Of a stretch of DNA of 64,000 nt, positions 26,330-35,121 are shown piece after piece. The translations under genes and the position numbers were made by a program. The notes beneath the pieces are model-generated. The model saw nothing but the letters and a program-made list of their open reading frames with translations, was not told the DNA's origin and did not search any database. Source of the stretch: CAVTLG01 sp963735495 (GTDB taxonomy: Bacteria; Chloroflexota; Ktedonobacteria; Ktedonobacterales; Ktedonobacteraceae); the NCBI GenBank assembly GCA_963735495.1, contig CAVTLG010000008.1, positions 124,001-188,000 on the forward strand. The letters run 5' to 3'. Numbering within the stretch: the first letter of the stretch is position 1; every line of letters starts with the position of its first letter.

Positions 26330-29300
26330 TGGATGAAGAGCAATCGGGGCACCTGCATGTCACAGGCGACTATACTGCCATTGTTCAGGGCGAAGGGAAT
26401 GCGACCGTCAATATCACATTGCCCGCGATTACAAAGCAATGGCTCAATCCTCCTCGCCCGGTCTTGAGCAAAGCCTTTGTTGGTCGCCTGGATCTGGTTG
26501 ACACGCTGATGAAGGATATTAGTGCCGGGAAAAATGTTGCCATCACAGGGAAACAGGCGACAAAGGCGTTCCAGGGTATGGGAGGTATCGGCAAAACCTA
26601 CCTGGCCCTCAAATTAGCAACTGAACTCTATGATCACTTCCCAGGCCATACGCTGCGCATTGATGTTGGCCCCGGCATCACTGATGAGGCAAGCACACAA
26701 AGGCCATTAAGCAGACTTGCAAGCTATGCATTTGGCGGCATCGCTCCTCCAGGTCCGTTTCAACCGGAGCAAGTTGCCACCTGGCTGAGTGAAACGGCCC
26801 CTGGTCCTTTCCTCGTCATTTTCGATGATCTCTGGCATCCGACGCCTCTACGCATTCTCAACAGGGCGTTGCCCTCCACTGCCGTGCAACTCGTGACCAC
26901 GCGTTTCACAAACGTTGCACTGGCTATCGGGGCAACCATCGTTCCGCTTGATCGTCTGACTCCTGAAGATGGTCTCGCGCTTCTGGAAGATCGCCTGCAT
27001 TGCCAGCAGGATTCTGCTCACCGCACAGCCTTAGTCGCACTCGTGCAACTGCTCGGTGGGCACGCGCTTGCCCTGGAAATTGCGGCAGCGCAGATCAGAA
27101 AACCCTCGCGGCTGGCAACCATCCTGCATGAGCTAGAGCAAGGTATCGGGCAGAGCAAGTTGAGTGGTCTCAAACTCGCACCTGGAGATGAGCGAGATGA
27201 CAACCTGGAACGCTCATTTGCGCTCAGCTACGAACGGATGACGCCTGAGCAGCAACGCCTCTTCCGGGCATTAGGGGTCTTCGCAGAAGAAGCACCGATT
27301 ACAGCAGATGCGGCTATGCAACTATGGGGAATGGACGATCTCAACACTGCACAACAAGCTCTTTTCGAACTCACTGATCGAGCTTTGCTGACGGAAATGG
27401 AAACAACAGCTTCACATATGACGACGTTTCGTTTGCACAACTTGCTGCGTGTCTACGCACGTGCTTTGTTGGAGGAACAGGATGAACTCATACTGGCAAG
27501 CAACACCCATGCCCAGTTTTTTACCGCACTCAGTTGGCAAGCAGTAACCAGTTCACCACGAGACTATGAAATCCTCGATCTGCATTTGTCAGATTTACTG
27601 GCAGCGTTGCATTGGTCAAGCAACTCTGGTCTCTCACTTTTCCCACGTTTGCTTGATTCCCTACGGCAATTTTTACTGATACGCGGGCAATTGGTCTTGC
27701 TGGAAACCTATCTCCCCCAGGCTTTCGCTGTTGCGAACCAGATTGAAGACAAGATACTCTCGGCCAACCTGCTGACGAGTCTCGGCGACCTCGAAAGTCG
27801 GCTCGGCAACCTCGATCAGGCCCGCGCTCACTTTGATGCTGCCTTACCCCTCTATCATCTCGAACGCAACCGTCTGGGCGAAGCCAACCTGCTTCAGAGT
27901 CTCGGCGACCTCGAAAGTCGGCTCGGCAACCTCGATCAGGCCCGCGCTCACTTTGATGCTGCCTTACCCCTCTATCATCTCGAACGCAACCGTCTGGGCG
28001 AAGCGTACCTGCTGACGAGTCTCGGCGACCTCGAAAGTCGGCTCGGCAACCTCGATCAGGCCCGCGCTCACTTTGATGCTGCCTTACCCCTCTATCATCT
28101 CGAACGCGACCGTCTGGGCGAAGCCAATCTGCTGAAGAGTCTTGGCGACCTCGAAAGTCGGCTCGGCAACCTCGATCAGGCCCGCGCTCACTTTGATGCT
28201 GCCTTACCCCTCTATCATCTCGAACGCAACCGTCTGGGCGAAGCGTACCTGCTGACGAGTCTCGGCGACCTCGAAAGTCGGCTCGGCAACCTCGATCAGG
28301 CCCGCTCACACTATGATGCTGCCTTACCCCTCTTTCGCGCAGAACGCGACCGTCTGGGCGAAGCCACCCTGCTTCAGAGTCTCGGCGACCTCGAAAGTCG
28401 GCTCGGCAACCTCGATCAGGCCCGCGCTCACTTTGATGCTGCCTTACCCCTCTATCATCTCGAACGCAACCGTCTGGGCGAAGCGTACCTGCTGAAGAGT
28501 CTCGGCGACCTCGAAAGTCGGCTCGGCAACCTCGATCAGGCTCGCTCTCACTTTGATGCCGCCTTACCCCTCTTTCGCGCAGAACGCGACCGTCTGGGCG
28601 AAGCCAACCTGCTTCAGAGTCTCGGCGACCTTGAAAGTCAATTCGGCAACCTCGATCAGGCTCGCGCTCACTTTGATGCCGCCTTACCCCTCTATCATCT
28701 CGAACGCTCCCATCTGGGCGAAGCCAACCTGCTTCAGAGTCTCGGCAACCTCGAAAGTCGGCTCGGCAACCTCGATCAGGCCCGCGCTCACTTTGATGCT
28801 GCCTTACCCCTCTTTCGCGCAGAACGCAACCGTCTGGGCGAAGCCAACCTGCTGTGGAGTCTCGGCGACCTTGAAAGTCGATTCGGCAACCTCGATCAGG
28901 CCCGCGCTCACTATGATGCTGCCTTACCCCTCTTTCGCGCAGAACGCAACCGTCTGGGCGAAGCCAACCTGCTGAAGAGTCTCGGCGACCTCGAAAATTG
29001 GCTCGGCAACCTCGATCAGGCTCGCTCTCACTATGATGCTGCCTTACCCCTCTATCGCGCAGAACGCAACCGTCTGGGCGAAGCCAACCTGCTGTGGAGT
29101 CTCGGCAACCTCGAAAGTCGGCTCGGCAACCTCGATCAGGCTCGCTCTCACTTTGATGCCGCCTTACCCCTCTATCATCTCGAACGCTCCCATCTGGGCG
29201 AAGCCAACCTGCTGAGGAGTCTCGGCAACCTCGAAAGTCGGCTCGGCAACCTCGATCAGGCCCGCGCTCACTTTGATGCTGCCTTACCCCTCTTTCGCGC

Positions 29301-29637
29301 AGAACGCAACCGTCTGGGCGAAGCTAATGTGTACATGAGTATGGGAGATATGTTTATAGAACAAACACTATGGGCAGAAGCCAGAACATATTACGAAAAA
29401 GCGCTACCACTGTATACGGTGGAGCGCAACCCACTTGGACTGGCAAATACTCTCATCGACCTGGGACGCGCTCGTTTCGAACTTGGCAATCATGAGCAAG
29501 GCATGAACGATGTTCAGCAAGCTGCCACCTTGTTCCGCCAGATAAAAGATCTTGCCTGGGCAGATCGAGCAGAACGGCGCTTGGCGGAGATGCAAGAGCG
29601 TCTGCAAAAACAAAACGAAGAGGAAGAACGCTCTTGA
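26329..29637 (+). CDS. NLR-like NB-ARC/TPR receptor with N-terminal amyloid-like motif
   Basis: A 1102-residue STAND ATPase. Residues 10-29 (GDYTAIVQGEGNATVN) match the C-terminal motif of the upstream small protein. The NB-ARC domain follows: P-loop GMGGIGKT (83-90), Walker B FLVIFDDLW (about 160-168), sensor LVTTRF, and GGHALALE near 243. A winged-helix segment with SYERMTPEQQRLFRAL comes next. Residues 485-1004 are thirteen 40-residue TPR units, LGDLESRLGNLDQARAHFDA being typical. The tail carries less regular TPRs. In this family ligand binding to the repeats frees the NB-ARC to oligomerise; here the clustered N-termini could seed the effector motif. Translation is coupled by TAATG overlap. 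The ligand is unknown. Confidence 0.85.
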   Translation: MDEEQSGHLHVTGDYTAIVQGEGNATVNITLPAITKQWLNPPRPVLSKAFVGRLDLVDTLMKDISAGKNVAITGKQATKAFQGMGGIGKTYLALKLATELYDHFPGHTLRIDVGPGITDEASTQRPLSRLASYAFGGIAPPGPFQPEQVATWLSETAPGPFLVIFDDLWHPTPLRILNRALPSTAVQLVTTRFTNVALAIGATIVPLDRLTPEDGLALLEDRLHCQQDSAHRTALVALVQLLGGHALALEIAAAQIRKPSRLATILHELEQGIGQSKLSGLKLAPGDERDDNLERSFALSYERMTPEQQRLFRALGVFAEEAPITADAAMQLWGMDDLNTAQQALFELTDRALLTEMETTASHMTTFRLHNLLRVYARALLEEQDELILASNTHAQFFTALSWQAVTSSPRDYEILDLHLSDLLAALHWSSNSGLSLFPRLLDSLRQFLLIRGQLVLLETYLPQAFAVANQIEDKILSANLLTSLGDLESRLGNLDQARAHFDAALPLYHLERNRLGEANLLQSLGDLESRLGNLDQARAHFDAALPLYHLERNRLGEAYLLTSLGDLESRLGNLDQARAHFDAALPLYHLERDRLGEANLLKSLGDLESRLGNLDQARAHFDAALPLYHLERNRLGEAYLLTSLGDLESRLGNLDQARSHYDAALPLFRAERDRLGEATLLQSLGDLESRLGNLDQARAHFDAALPLYHLERNRLGEAYLLKSLGDLESRLGNLDQARSHFDAALPLFRAERDRLGEANLLQSLGDLESQFGNLDQARAHFDAALPLYHLERSHLGEANLLQSLGNLESRLGNLDQARAHFDAALPLFRAERNRLGEANLLWSLGDLESRFGNLDQARAHYDAALPLFRAERNRLGEANLLKSLGDLENWLGNLDQARSHYDAALPLYRAERNRLGEANLLWSLGNLESRLGNLDQARSHFDAALPLYHLERSHLGEANLLRSLGNLESRLGNLDQARAHFDAALPLFRAERNRLGEANVYMSMGDMFIEQTLWAEARTYYEKALPLYTVERNPLGLANTLIDLGRARFELGNHEQGMNDVQQAATLFRQIKDLAWADRAERRLAEMQERLQKQNEEEERS
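27781..29340 (+). repeat. Thirteen in-frame 120-bp TPR-coding repeats
   Basis: Units start every 120 bases at 27781, 27901 and so on to 29221, each beginning CTCGG(C/A)GACCTC or CTCGGCAACCTC. Most differ by only a few bases. Two alternative middle blocks, CTCTATCATCTCGAACGC and CTCTTTCGCGCAGAACGC, alternate irregularly, pointing to shuffling between units. They encode the TPR array of the NLR-like protein. This is a protein-coding array, not a CRISPR. Confidence 0.95.
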
Positions 29638-29739
29638 CAAACCCTCACGGTCAGGGGTCTCATAGCGTGGCGCTTTCCTCCACGCCAGACTCGCCAGAAA
29701 AACGGCTCTTCTTAGAAAAGGGACCAGGAAACCGCAGCT

Positions 29740-30735
29740 TTATGTTATGCTAACGATAGTTCGTCCTCGAACTCCACCCTGTAGTATGCGAGCCAAGGCA
29801 GATGGTAATTCCTCCAGCGGGATCTCGTGTCCAATGCTGTCGAGGAGCGCAGCAGGCTTGTAGTCGCTGGCGAGGCGCTGCCAGAGCTGACGGCGTAGCT
29901 CCATGGGACAGTTGCCGGAGTCGATGCCCAGCAGGTTGACGGCGCGTAAGATGAAAGGGAAAACGCTGGTAGCAACGTTTGGTCCCCCTGTATTGCCACA
30001 GGCCGCAATTGAGCCAGCATAGCGCGTGGTGCGCAGCAGATAGGCCAGCGTCGAGCCACCGACAGCATCAATACTGCCAGCCCAGCGCTCTTTCTCAAGG
30101 GGACGATTGCTCTCGGCAGAGGTCTCCTGGCGACTCAGGATAGTACTGGCTCCCAGGCTTTTGAGATAGGCATGTTCGGTTTCCTTGCCCGTGCTGGCGG
30201 CGACCTCATAGCCCAATGTGCTCAAGATGCAGATAGCCATACTGCCCACGCCACCCGTTGCCCCCGTGATCAGCACCGGACCACGCGCGGGCTTGAGGCC
30301 ATTCAGTTCTAATTGATGCACGGCGAGAGCTGCGGTAAAGCCAGCCGTCCCCAATGCCATCGCCTCTTTGAGCGTTAAGCCCGCCGGTAAAGGCACAATC
30401 CACTCGGCCTTCAGACGCGCATAGGCACAGAAACCTCCATCGTGCTGCATGCCCAGATCATAGCCCGTGGCAAGTACCTCGTCACCCGGCTGGAAACGCG
30501 CGTCACTCGACTCCACAACCACACCGGACAGGTCGATACCCGGCACCAAAGGATAGCTGCGCGCAACCTTCCCTTCAGGAATAGAGGCTAGGCCATCTTT
30601 ATAATTGACACTAGAGTAGGCAACTTTTATCAGCACCTCGCCTGCCGGTAGATCGTCCAGTGTGAGTTCTTTGAAGCCCGCTGTAAAACCCTCGTCGGTC
30701 TTGTTGACAACAAATGCGCGAAATGATGTAGGCAT
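29740..30735 (-). CDS. YhdH/AcuI-type MDR oxidoreductase (acryloyl-CoA reductase-like)
   Basis: A 331-residue zinc-free medium-chain dehydrogenase/reductase. Family features are SSVNYKDGLA, YPLVPGIDLSGVVVES, the motif GDEVLATGYDLGMQHDGGF and the Rossmann loop ITGATGGVGSMAI. AcuI/YhdH proteins reduce acryloyl-CoA or related enones with NADPH, protecting the cell from electrophiles. The ATG has AGAGAG upstream. It sits between two defence-type loci on an otherwise empty stretch, with no operon partner. A hairpin GCGTGG/CCACGC at 29665-29685 separates it from the NLR gene. Exact substrate is inferred from family only. Confidence 0.88.
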   Translation of the reverse strand: MPTSFRAFVVNKTDEGFTAGFKELTLDDLPAGEVLIKVAYSSVNYKDGLASIPEGKVARSYPLVPGIDLSGVVVESSDARFQPGDEVLATGYDLGMQHDGGFCAYARLKAEWIVPLPAGLTLKEAMALGTAGFTAALAVHQLELNGLKPARGPVLITGATGGVGSMAICILSTLGYEVAASTGKETEHAYLKSLGASTILSRQETSAESNRPLEKERWAGSIDAVGGSTLAYLLRTTRYAGSIAACGNTGGPNVATSVFPFILRAVNLLGIDSGNCPMELRRQLWQRLASDYKPAALLDSIGHEIPLEELPSALARILQGGVRGRTIVSIT

Positions 30736-30915
30736 GTGCTCTCTCTTTTCTCACGACTATTAAACGAGTGATACTATGCTCAGACGCCTGTTGGATTTCT
30801 GGCCACCCTTACTTTCTAGTATATCCAGGGAGGTGTGTGTCGTCGTTCAGCAGCATACAACAACCACACCTCGCTGTCCAGGTATGTACCTTTGGAGTCT
30901 CCATCTGGATGAGTC

Positions 30916-33900
30916 CTAAATCTTGTTGCCAGGCAACGTCTCTGTGTCCAAAAGACGCTCGCTCACCTTGCCTGACCAATCCTCCGCCGTCACAGCCTCC
31001 GCCAGCTCCTTGACCAGCTCCACCGTCTTCACGCTCACCATCACCACCTGCTTCACCAGGCGCAGAATGTACTGAGGATCATCCAGGCGGTTCGGATCAC
31101 TCTCAATGCCGCTGCGCTTATCAACCGAGACCTGATACTGATCGATGACCCATTCCAGAGCCGAACGGTTGCCTAAACGATACTCGAAGCACTCAGGCGG
31201 GATAGCATCTAGCGTCAAGCCCTTGCTATACAGCAGCGACGTCTTGTCCGCCGAGAGCTTCATCTTCTCCACGCGGAGACGCTGCTGGTACGGGATCTCT
31301 TTATTGTGAACGAGCTGCAATGGATACTCATCGGCCTGCTCATAGAGCACATGCAGCTCCATCAGTTGCTGACCGACGCTCACGCAGGCCTCAAAGCTCT
31401 CCTGATTCAGCAGCAAAGGGATATGCGGCAAGTCCCGCTTGAGGTTCTCTTTGTACAGCTCGCGATACTGCGGATGGTGCAGCATGCCGTAAACATAATG
31501 GAAGATGTTCCACTTGGTGACTGCGGGGCCATACTTGTCTTGAAACTGCTGCAAGGCCCAATCTGTAATATTCTCGCGGCGGTTGGTGCCATCTGAAGAG
31601 TAGGTATAGAAAGGAAAAGATTGTGTTCCAGCTCCAGCACCCACTAAATGCAATTCGGGAATTATATCAGATGCAATGACCATAAAAGGCTTCTCAGAAC
31701 CGAGATCGGTAAGGCAGATAACTTTGTTTTCAGTCTCAGCTTCTATTGTGGGAAAGAAGAGGTGTTGCAAATATACCCTATTATTCAGAAGATGATTAAG
31801 GTATAGAAACTTCTTAGCAAAAGGCCGATATAAACTATGTCGAATATCCTCTTTAGCATAGGATGCATACCGGCCTCTAACTAGATGCTCTTTTAAGTCA
31901 CCACTCCATTTAATCTTGGCATCATCGTAGAGTACAAAGTTATCGACGGATGATGGGCTACCACTTCTACGCCATCTATCAATCTCACCGTTGTAAGTCT
32001 CTATGAGGCGCTGCATTTTCTCAGCTAAACAATTGGCATCGAAATCATAAGCCCAATTGTCGCGACAAGTGCTAACACCTCGTGAATATTTTTTAAAAAT
32101 AGTTTTTTCTTCGATACTACGTGCGTATTTAGCGTCTTTGGTTCCGATAGGAAGATTATAGTAAAAATCCTTCTCCATTTTATCAGCAAGCCATATGTTC
32201 TTTTCGTTAGATTGTAATTCCTGCCAATCTACTCTATAGATATTTTGCTGTGTTTCCAGAAAAGCTAGCTTTTTCTCTCGCCGCCAATCGTTCGGTACAC
32301 GGCAGTAGTATAATTGTTTCTCCTTACTAGATGACAACTTAACAGCAACGGTAATACCAACACCTACTTGAATACCGAATACATTGTGTGCAGAACCAGA
32401 AAGTTTGGGGTTTTTACGTACATTGCCATGTAAATCTATATGATATATCTGTGTGAAATCCTGTAATAAATGCTTTCTCATACCATCAAAAGCAATCTGA
32501 TCGAGAAATGAGTTATTGGAAACGAAACAAACTATACCATCACGTCCTTGTAAACGGTCTGTAGCCCATCTAAAGAAACGAACATATGCATCATACAGGG
32601 AATTTTTCAGAGTAGCCTTAGAATCTTTTGCATATGTCTTCCTGATGTGATCATCAATAATTGGATAGCTGCGATTTCTATTGTTATCATTCTCACTCTT
32701 CTGCCACGCGTTATACGGTGGATTGCCAATCACCACCATGATATCCGCCTCTTTTTCGCGCTTGACCCGTTCAGTATTCTCCTCAACGAACATCTCTAGC
32801 GCCATCTGCTTCCCCTCGGCCAACTCCAAGGTGTCCGCGAAACAGATGCCCTCAAACGACTCATACTGGCCCATCTTCGCGTAGTATTCGTGCTCGATGT
32901 TCAGCGAGGCGATGTAATAGGGTAGCAGCATGATCTCGTTGCAGAAGAGATCGTGCTTGTACTTCTGCTCCAGCGCGAACTCGTCGATGCGGCGGATGAT
33001 GTTGGCGATGAAGTTGCCCGTACCCGTGGCCGGATCAAGGATCTTCACGCCTGGCGTCTCGATGGACTTGCCAAACTCGCGTTTCAGCACCTCATCCACG
33101 CTCTCCACCATAAAATCCACGATCTCCTGCGGCGTGTAGACGATGCCATGCGTGTCCGCTTGCTTGATCGAGAAACCCTGGAAGAAGCGCTCATAGACCG
33201 TGTTGAGGAACTCCTGGCGCTCACTCCAACTCTGTCGCCCTTTGGCAGTTTTTTCTATCGCCACATAGAAGCGGTCAAGCACCTGGAGGAAATCAGCGCG
33301 ATTGAACGAGCGACTGGACAAGGCATCGATGACCTTCTCGACCTCGGCAGCAATCACGTTGCGGCGCACGAAGTCAGGATTGTTGAAGACTGTGCTGAAG
33401 AGGCGTTCGGTCAGCAGGTGCTGGGCGAGCATCTCGTCGATGTTGGCATCGCTCATTTTGGGATCGATGGAGGTGCGGCAGATCTCAGAAAAGGCGGTGA
33501 AGGCGACTTGAAACTTGCGATTGAGTTTATGCTCGTCCTTGATGATATCCAGCAGCGCCTGAGCATGCTCCGGGATACGCTCCTTGAACTCGTCAACGGC
33601 CTCCTCAAAGTTCTCAATATCCGGCTCAACGTACGTGAAGAAGTCGCGCAACAGGTCGATGGTGCGATTCTGGTCTGCGAGATCGTACTCGGTAGGTATA
33701 CTGCGCTTCCCCTGGTACAGAAGCGCTCGTTTGCTATTCTCGAAGAGCGTATTGGTCAGCGGATAACCGGCGGCGATCTTTTTCCTGATCTCCTCCGCAA
33801 AATTCACATTGGGACCCTTGGCCTCCCAATAGCCACGACGAATATGGAACTCGTCCAACACCACGCCATCAGGACGGATCTTCTCAATCGTCATCTCTGG

Positions 33901-34593
33901 AGCGAACGACCAGCCACAATACTTTGCCACGCTGACGAGCATATTTTGAAAGGCGCTACGGATGCCTTGCTCGTAGTTCGCCACCTGCTGGTAGTCTTTC
34001 AGTTCTATAGAATATTGCCTGACAACCTTCTTGAGGTAGTTGCGATCAATATTTTGCGGTGTACGTGCCATGTCCCGTCTCCCAGCTCCCCCACTCCTGG
34101 CATGTTTCTTGCCATCCTCGGCATCTTCAGCGCCTTCTGTGCCGTTGAGATCATTGACGACTTTGCGAATACCCTTCGCGACATTGGTGAGTGCAGCATC
34201 TTCATTCGTCCACATTTTAACAGGCTTTCTGTTGGTAGGCAAAGGCTGGAGCTTTGCGAAAGGAGCATCTTCCCAATCACAGGGGTGAAGAAGGATCGGT
34301 ATGACGTGTGCCTCGCCTGCTTGATGGCGTCGCAGGGCATCGCGAGCTTCAACGCTATAGCAGTAGTCGGAGGCCATAAAATTCGCGCTAATCAGCAGCA
34401 GGATAATATCGGCGGTTTTCAAGTGGTCGCGCAGATCCTGATCCCACAGAGTGCCGGCCAGCACATTCTGCGCGGACCAGGGAGCAATTAACCCCTGACG
34501 CACAAGCAGTGCCAGGTGTTTATTGAGCTTCTTCAGTAAATGTTCATCTTCATTGGCATATGCATAGAACAACTCAAATGTATCAGTAGCCAC
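30916..34593 (-). CDS. TIR-domain fused to nuclease-methyltransferase (type ISP-like)
   Basis: A 1225-residue fusion. Residues 1-145 form a TIR domain (FELFYAYANEDEHLLKKL, LLISANFMASDYCYSVEA with Glu82 at the usual NADase position). A low-complexity linker (about 148-174) follows. A PD-(D/E)xK-like nuclease comes next (RPDGVVLDEF, YWEAKG near 254). The N6-adenine methyltransferase has motif I DPATGTGNF (520-528) and IGNPPYN (from about 621). A C-terminal specificity-type region resembles type ISP enzymes. The helicase that usually separates nuclease and methylase in type ISP is absent. The GTG start has AAGGGA upstream. Met175, with GGGAG upstream, could be an internal start giving the R-M part alone. 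The fusion could couple DNA recognition to NAD depletion, which is inference. Confidence 0.8.
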   Translation of the reverse strand: MATDTFELFYAYANEDEHLLKKLNKHLALLVRQGLIAPWSAQNVLAGTLWDQDLRDHLKTADIILLLISANFMASDYCYSVEARDALRRHQAGEAHVIPILLHPCDWEDAPFAKLQPLPTNRKPVKMWTNEDAALTNVAKGIRKVVNDLNGTEGAEDAEDGKKHARSGGAGRRDMARTPQNIDRNYLKKVVRQYSIELKDYQQVANYEQGIRSAFQNMLVSVAKYCGWSFAPEMTIEKIRPDGVVLDEFHIRRGYWEAKGPNVNFAEEIRKKIAAGYPLTNTLFENSKRALLYQGKRSIPTEYDLADQNRTIDLLRDFFTYVEPDIENFEEAVDEFKERIPEHAQALLDIIKDEHKLNRKFQVAFTAFSEICRTSIDPKMSDANIDEMLAQHLLTERLFSTVFNNPDFVRRNVIAAEVEKVIDALSSRSFNRADFLQVLDRFYVAIEKTAKGRQSWSERQEFLNTVYERFFQGFSIKQADTHGIVYTPQEIVDFMVESVDEVLKREFGKSIETPGVKILDPATGTGNFIANIIRRIDEFALEQKYKHDLFCNEIMLLPYYIASLNIEHEYYAKMGQYESFEGICFADTLELAEGKQMALEMFVEENTERVKREKEADIMVVIGNPPYNAWQKSENDNNRNRSYPIIDDHIRKTYAKDSKATLKNSLYDAYVRFFRWATDRLQGRDGIVCFVSNNSFLDQIAFDGMRKHLLQDFTQIYHIDLHGNVRKNPKLSGSAHNVFGIQVGVGITVAVKLSSSKEKQLYYCRVPNDWRREKKLAFLETQQNIYRVDWQELQSNEKNIWLADKMEKDFYYNLPIGTKDAKYARSIEEKTIFKKYSRGVSTCRDNWAYDFDANCLAEKMQRLIETYNGEIDRWRRSGSPSSVDNFVLYDDAKIKWSGDLKEHLVRGRYASYAKEDIRHSLYRPFAKKFLYLNHLLNNRVYLQHLFFPTIEAETENKVICLTDLGSEKPFMVIASDIIPELHLVGAGAGTQSFPFYTYSSDGTNRRENITDWALQQFQDKYGPAVTKWNIFHYVYGMLHHPQYRELYKENLKRDLPHIPLLLNQESFEACVSVGQQLMELHVLYEQADEYPLQLVHNKEIPYQQRLRVEKMKLSADKTSLLYSKGLTLDAIPPECFEYRLGNRSALEWVIDQYQVSVDKRSGIESDPNRLDDPQYILRLVKQVVMVSVKTVELVKELAEAVTAEDWSGKVSERLLDTETLPGNKI

Positions 34594-34863
34594 GAATAGC
34601 GTCCCTTGCTAACGAAAACCCCACGCGAAAAATAATCTCTGGTGATGACATAATAATACCATACGGAACTATGCAGGTACAGGGCTCTCTATCCAATGTG
34701 CTCAGGAACCCAACCTCCCTTCCTCAGAGCCTGGTAAAGCCAGAGCGCATACACCATCTAATCTGAGTAGAGAACATGACGTGCAAAATTGTCAATCAGG
34801 GAAGAAATAAAGCAATGAAGGCTCCAGCAACGCATCTGCATTGCTGGAACTTGCAGGAGGAGG

Positions 34864-35111
34864 CGCGTAGGGACAATTCCCATAGGCGCGAACTTAAAAA
34901 CCGCCGAGTTTCATCGGCAATCGGGTAGGGGCGTCACCTTGCGTGCGCCCGCTTGCTCACAGCGTGGCCTCCAGGGCGGTCGCCAGGACACGCCCCTACC
35001 CGGTTTCACCCTAATGGACAGAGAGCAGCAGACAGGCCACCAAAAAGGTCTTCGCTCGGCCCTACGCGAGCTTCCATGCATCCTAAAACGTTGCCTCACT
35101 AAGTAGTTACG
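34864..35111. repeat. Composite of family A (copy 3) and inverted family B (copy 4)
   Basis: 34864-35002 is a family A copy with GGGTAGGGGCGTCACC and its complement and the shared segment ACCGCCGAGTTTCATCGGCAA. 35025-35111 is family B in reverse, matching 25569-25702 (AAAAAGGTCTTCGCTCGG, CTACGCGAGCTTCCATG) and ending AGTAGTTAC. It lies between the TIR/R-M gene and the gltB 3' end. Confidence 0.8.
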
Positions 35112-35121
35112 ACAGCTGAAC

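Noticed and set aside
27530..28309. A 259-codon minus-strand frame with repeated GPDRGCRADFRGR units
   Set aside because: It is the complement of the TPR repeats; its repetition follows from theirs.
27781..29340. Regular 120-bp repeats suggesting a CRISPR-like array
   Set aside because: Units have no variable spacers, all lie in one coding frame and encode TPRs.
32953..34491. A 512-codon open frame on the plus strand, antisense to the TIR/R-M gene
   Set aside because: It mirrors a strongly coding gene with clear motifs on the other strand, has no recognisable domain and no ribosome site.
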